A DNA stretch of 6,136 bases. It comes from JAPLGZ01 sp038225095 (GTDB taxonomy: Bacteria; Chloroflexota; Anaerolineae; Caldilineales; Caldilineaceae). This document shows positions 3,726 through 6,136 of the stretch, in pieces. How positions within the stretch are numbered: position 1 is the first letter of the stretch; each line of letters opens with the position of its first letter. The position numbers were made by a program, and so were the translations under genes. Location of the stretch: contig JBBREZ010000429.1 in NCBI GenBank assembly GCA_038225095.1, positions 1-6,136 of the forward strand, in the 5' to 3' direction. The notes beneath the pieces were generated by a model, which did no database searches, had not been told where the DNA came from, and was given only the letters and a program-made list of their open reading frames with translations.

Positions 3726-5670
3726 AGCGATAGGTTCGTACTTCCTCGGCTGTTTTCAAAATATTGGCGGGTTTGGCACACGAAACGATGCGCACGCCCC
3801 AGTTAAAATTCTGTCGGGATTGGGCCAATGTACGCAACAAACGATCGTTGTTGCTGACTAGCAAATTGAAATCTACCCGCCCCTGCGTCGCTTTGCCAGC
3901 CCCCACCGGCGAACGTTGATCCGCCGTATTGCTTGGATCCCAAAAGACCAGCTCAAAGCACTGATCAAGGGCAAGCGGTTGATCAACAAGCTGCCAAGTG
4001 AACGCTATCTTTGCCTCAGCCGAATGCGCCGCAGGCGCCGGGGCCAGCAATTGGACGCGGCCCAACGCAAGCGCAACAATTCGCGTACCTTCGGGGCGCA
4101 GTGTCGGCGTTGGCCGCGGTGTAAACGTGGGCGGCGGCGTAAACGTTGGTCGGGGTGTCAGTGTTGGCGGCAGCGAGGTTGACGTTGCCGTTGGCGTGAA
4201 AGGCACCAGAGTCGGCGGTGCGCCAGTCGGCGGCGCGCTGAACGGGACAAGCGTCGGCGCCACTTCGGTCGCAGCCGGTGTAAAGGGCGCTAATGTTGGC
4301 GGCGGCAGCAGTGCCGTGGGCGTCAAGCTGGCTGTCTGAGATGGTGTAGACGTTGGCTGAACCGTTGCGGTAAACAGGCCAGCCTCGCTGACCCTGGCGA
4401 CGGATAACGCTACATCTGTAATTGTTACGGTTGGTTGGTCGTTGGGAACAGCAAAACCGATAAAAAACCGTCCCCGTTGGGCCGCAAAACCAGCGATAAT
4501 GCACAGGGATAGCAAGAGCAGCGCGCTCGCCACCACCAACCAACGCGGCTTGATCATCGCCAAGCGACTGCTCTGTTCAAGCCGCATGCGCAAACGTTCG
4601 CGCTTGGGTAAAGGTGAACCTAGCTCAGCCAACAAGGTGGCGGTTTCTGTGGCAAAAGCCTGGGCGCTTGGGCGGTTTTCCGATTTCCGGTCTAACGTTT
4701 TTACGATCAGTTGCTTGACGCGTTCCTTAATTGCTTGCAGCGGCTCATTAGTCGCTTGCAACGACTCGCTCATCTCCGCGCGCTCGCGATCCAAAACCGC
4801 AAAGGTCTGCGCGCGAAACATTTCATAGTCTTGAGTCTCATAATTCTTATGGCGAGGCCGTCGGCCAGTGAGCATATAACACAAAATCAAGCCTAGAGCG
4901 TACACGTCCCAACTTGGCTCAACCGGCAGAGGCCGGCGTTCATAGGCATCCTGCAATTCTGGCGCCATCCACAGGCGCGAGCCAGAGACCAATTTATCTT
5001 CGCCAATCGCGGCGGCAACCCCAAAATCAATTAAAAGTGGCATGGTGTTGATCGCATTGGCGCTGGTTTCTGGCAACGTACGAAACAAGATATTTTCGGG
5101 CTTGATGTCGCGATGCGCACATTTTCTTTGATGGATGTAGGTGAGTGAGCGCGCGATATAGTGCGCGATCCACAACGCTAATTCGAGGCTAAGCCGCTTG
5201 TTGCCCACAAAGTCGCGCAAGGAGCCGCCTGTGATGTATTCCATGACTAGGAATTCGGGTTGGCCGGGCCAATGCGGTAAAGGCGCACAATAAATCGGTT
5301 GCGCCAGCCAGGAACGCCACCACGGAACACCTGTAAATTCAAGCGGGCGCAAGGCAACAATCCCCCGATAGCCGCGCAGCTTACTCAGCCACTCGATAGT
5401 ATTCTTAATCGCTAGCCGGTTGACATCCGCGCGCGCGCGTTGATCGACGCAGGCAATTTTTAAAGCGACCGGGCGGTTGTGAGCGTCGAGCGCCAGCAAA
5501 ACATCCGACATCTTGCTACCTGTATCGATAAAGTGCTGCGGCGTGTAAGCCAGTCCATCCAGCGAGGGGATATCCTCGCCTTGTTGTGCAATCACAAATA
5601 CCTCATCAAAGTGCGGAGTGCGGAATGCAGAATGCGGAGTGATTGTCATTCCGCATTCTGCATTCCACAC
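3712..5670 (-). CDS. Membrane Ser/Thr protein kinase with extracytoplasmic Thr/Pro-rich linker and C-terminal domain
   Basis: A eukaryotic-like Ser/Thr kinase (652 aa from the GTG at 5670). Cytoplasmic kinase domain, about residues 45-350: Lys71 in VALK, HRDIKPEN with Asp188 at 186-193, DFG at 215-217, MAPE with Glu238, and SWDVYALG at 253-260. The glycine loop is degenerate (TGSKMSDV) and lacks GxGxxG. A single transmembrane helix follows at about 378-397. About 438-528 is a Thr/Pro-rich linker with PTLxPF and PTFTP repeats. Residues 529-652 form an extracytoplasmic domain of unknown ligand with cysteines 571 and 631 that could form a disulfide. PASTA repeats are absent. Start is uncertain: the first ~20 codons lie in an inverted repeat and the GTG at 5670 lacks a well-spaced Shine-Dalgarno. 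The ATG at 5649, or the GTG at 5595 preceded by GAGG, are alternatives. It sits 3 nt after the FHA gene and overlaps the phosphatase by 14 nt, so the three probably form one signalling module. TAA stop. Confidence 0.93.
   Translation of the reverse strand: MWNAECGMTITPHSAFRTPHFDEVFVIAQQGEDIPSLDGLAYTPQHFIDTGSKMSDVLLALDAHNRPVALKIACVDQRARADVNRLAIKNTIEWLSKLRGYRGIVALRPLEFTGVPWWRSWLAQPIYCAPLPHWPGQPEFLVMEYITGGSLRDFVGNKRLSLELALWIAHYIARSLTYIHQRKCAHRDIKPENILFRTLPETSANAINTMPLLIDFGVAAAIGEDKLVSGSRLWMAPELQDAYERRPLPVEPSWDVYALGLILCYMLTGRRPRHKNYETQDYEMFRAQTFAVLDRERAEMSESLQATNEPLQAIKERVKQLIVKTLDRKSENRPSAQAFATETATLLAELGSPLPKRERLRMRLEQSSRLAMIKPRWLVVASALLLLSLCIIAGFAAQRGRFFIGFAVPNDQPTVTITDVALSVARVSEAGLFTATVQPTSTPSQTASLTPTALLPPPTLAPFTPAATEVAPTLVPFSAPPTGAPPTLVPFTPTATSTSLPPTLTPRPTFTPPPTFTPRPTPTLRPEGTRIVALALGRVQLLAPAPAAHSAEAKIAFTWQLVDQPLALDQCFELVFWDPSNTADQRSPVGAGKATQGRVDFNLLVSNNDRLLRTLAQSRQNFNWGVRIVSCAKPANILKTAEEVRTYRYDGQ
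5618..5670. repeat. Inverted repeat of GAATGC/GCATTC units overlapping the kinase start
   Basis: Arms of 21 bases at 5618-5638 and 5650-5670 are complementary with one mismatch, built from GCGGAATGCAGAATGCGG-type units. The 11-base centre can pair further, giving a near-continuous hairpin. It occupies the junction between the FHA and kinase genes and supplies roughly the first 18 codons of the kinase frame. It looks like a dispersed repeat inserted at the gene junction. Confidence 0.75.
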
Positions 5671-5673
5671 TCT

Positions 5674-6136
5674 TTATTCCCCCGCCACCGTTGCTTCGTC
5701 TTCACCTTGCGCATGGAATTCATAGACAACCTCGCCGAAGCTGGCTAGATCGTTATGGCGCAACAATAATTCTTCGCCAGGTTGTAGGCGCTTGCCGTTG
5801 AGAAAGGTGCCGGCCGTGCTCGCATTATCACGCAAGTAGAGCCGCCCCTCTTTCTGGATGATCACTGCATGTTCGCGCGAGATGCTTTTGTCGTTAATCA
5901 CGACGGTATTATTTTTGCTATGCCGCCCAATATGAATTTGGCGCACCTCACCACGCGCTGGACTTAGGCCATAAATCGGCAGTTCATTCGGCAGCGTTGG
6001 GTTGCCCGCAACCCGCACAAAAGAGCCAATAATCGGCTGCTTGATCTGCTCGGACAAGCGGTAGGTGGCTTCGTCATCGCCAAATGCTGGGCGTGGAACA
6101 ATGGTCGCTCCGTCATCCTGTTCATCGTCATCCCGA
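5674..6136 (-). CDS. FHA-domain protein, 5' end outside the window
   Basis: Likely a cytoplasmic phosphothreonine-binding adaptor or substrate of the neighbouring kinase. The C-terminal part is a clear forkhead-associated domain, with the core motifs in order: IGRHSKNN, then SISREH, then NASTAGTFLNGK. These supply the Gly-Arg, Ser-x-x-His and Asn-Gly residues that contact phosphothreonine in the family. The frame stays open to the window edge. The TTG at 6057 is only an internal candidate start, because the upstream codons also read as plausible protein (DDGATIVPRP, then DDEATY), so I treat the gene as truncated by the window. Threonines in acidic contexts occur on both sides of the domain (DDGAT, DDEAT, and EDEAT near the C-terminus), resembling kinase sites in GarA/Fha-type proteins. 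That regulatory reading is inference. It ends with TAA at 5674-5676, three bases before the kinase frame, consistent with co-transcription. The full length and any N-terminal domain cannot be seen. Confidence 0.9.
   Translation of the reverse strand, partial: RDDDEQDDGATIVPRPAFGDDEATYRLSEQIKQPIIGSFVRVAGNPTLPNELPIYGLSPARGEVRQIHIGRHSKNNTVVINDKSISREHAVIIQKEGRLYLRDNASTAGTFLNGKRLQPGEELLLRHNDLASFGEVVYEFHAQGEDEATVAGE

Noticed and set aside
3084..3806. A 240-codon plus-strand open frame
   Set aside because: It lies antisense to the phosphatase and the kinase 3' end, has no recognisable motif, and is explained by codon usage of the well-supported minus-strand genes.
3998..4339. A Gly/Val-repeat plus-strand frame (GVGRGVNVGG-like)
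   Set aside because: It is the complement of the Thr/Pro-rich linker of the kinase. The repeats mirror the PT units.

Overview
The window most likely comes from a Chloroflexota bacterium, or a similar large-genome, multicellular-type bacterium. This rests on moderate G+C, a membrane Ser/Thr kinase with a long Thr-Pro-rich extracytoplasmic linker, and an FHA/kinase/PP2C cassette. It is an inference from style, not a sequence match. Every convincing gene lies on the minus strand, so biological order runs from high to low coordinates.

Positions 6136-2748 hold a phospho-signalling cassette: an FHA-domain protein (5' end outside the window), a single-pass membrane Ser/Thr kinase, and a membrane-anchored PP2C phosphatase. 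The genes are separated by 3 nt and then overlap by 14 nt, which indicates one operon. It ends in a perfect 16-bp hairpin terminator at 2551-2585. Kinase and phosphatase should act on opposing reactions at the inner membrane face, with the FHA protein as a phosphothreonine-binding partner or substrate.

Positions 2434-1662 hold the most unusual part: three tandem, paralogous small genes of 49, 55 and 49 codons, all too short for ordinary gene calling. Each has its own Shine-Dalgarno at 8-nt spacing, and a single intrinsic terminator follows the last. The peptides share an acidic N-terminal helix (EFAVEKLETRLE-like) and an aromatic, basic C-terminal half with four invariant cysteines (C-x8-C-x12-C-x6-C) and an invariant C-terminal Cys-Phe. 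Codon-by-codon comparison shows mostly silent differences, so these are real protein genes under purifying selection. They look like precursors of a ribosomally made, modified or disulfide-bonded peptide. I do not recognise the family.

Positions 1661-1352 are intergenic and carry dispersed-repeat sequences: a GCAGAGGCGCAGAGAC-type motif and a perfect 16-bp inverted repeat of the GTAGGATGGGTTAGCC type.

Positions 1351-17 encode a polytopic M50 (site-2 protease-like) zinc metalloprotease with an N-terminal PqqD-like winged-helix domain. That domain type (RiPP recognition element) binds leader peptides, and membrane M50 proteases occur in some peptide maturation/export loci. The simplest model is that this protein recognises and cleaves, or helps export, the three small peptides. 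No tailoring enzyme or ABC transporter is present in the window. If they exist they would lie beyond position 1 or elsewhere in the genome.
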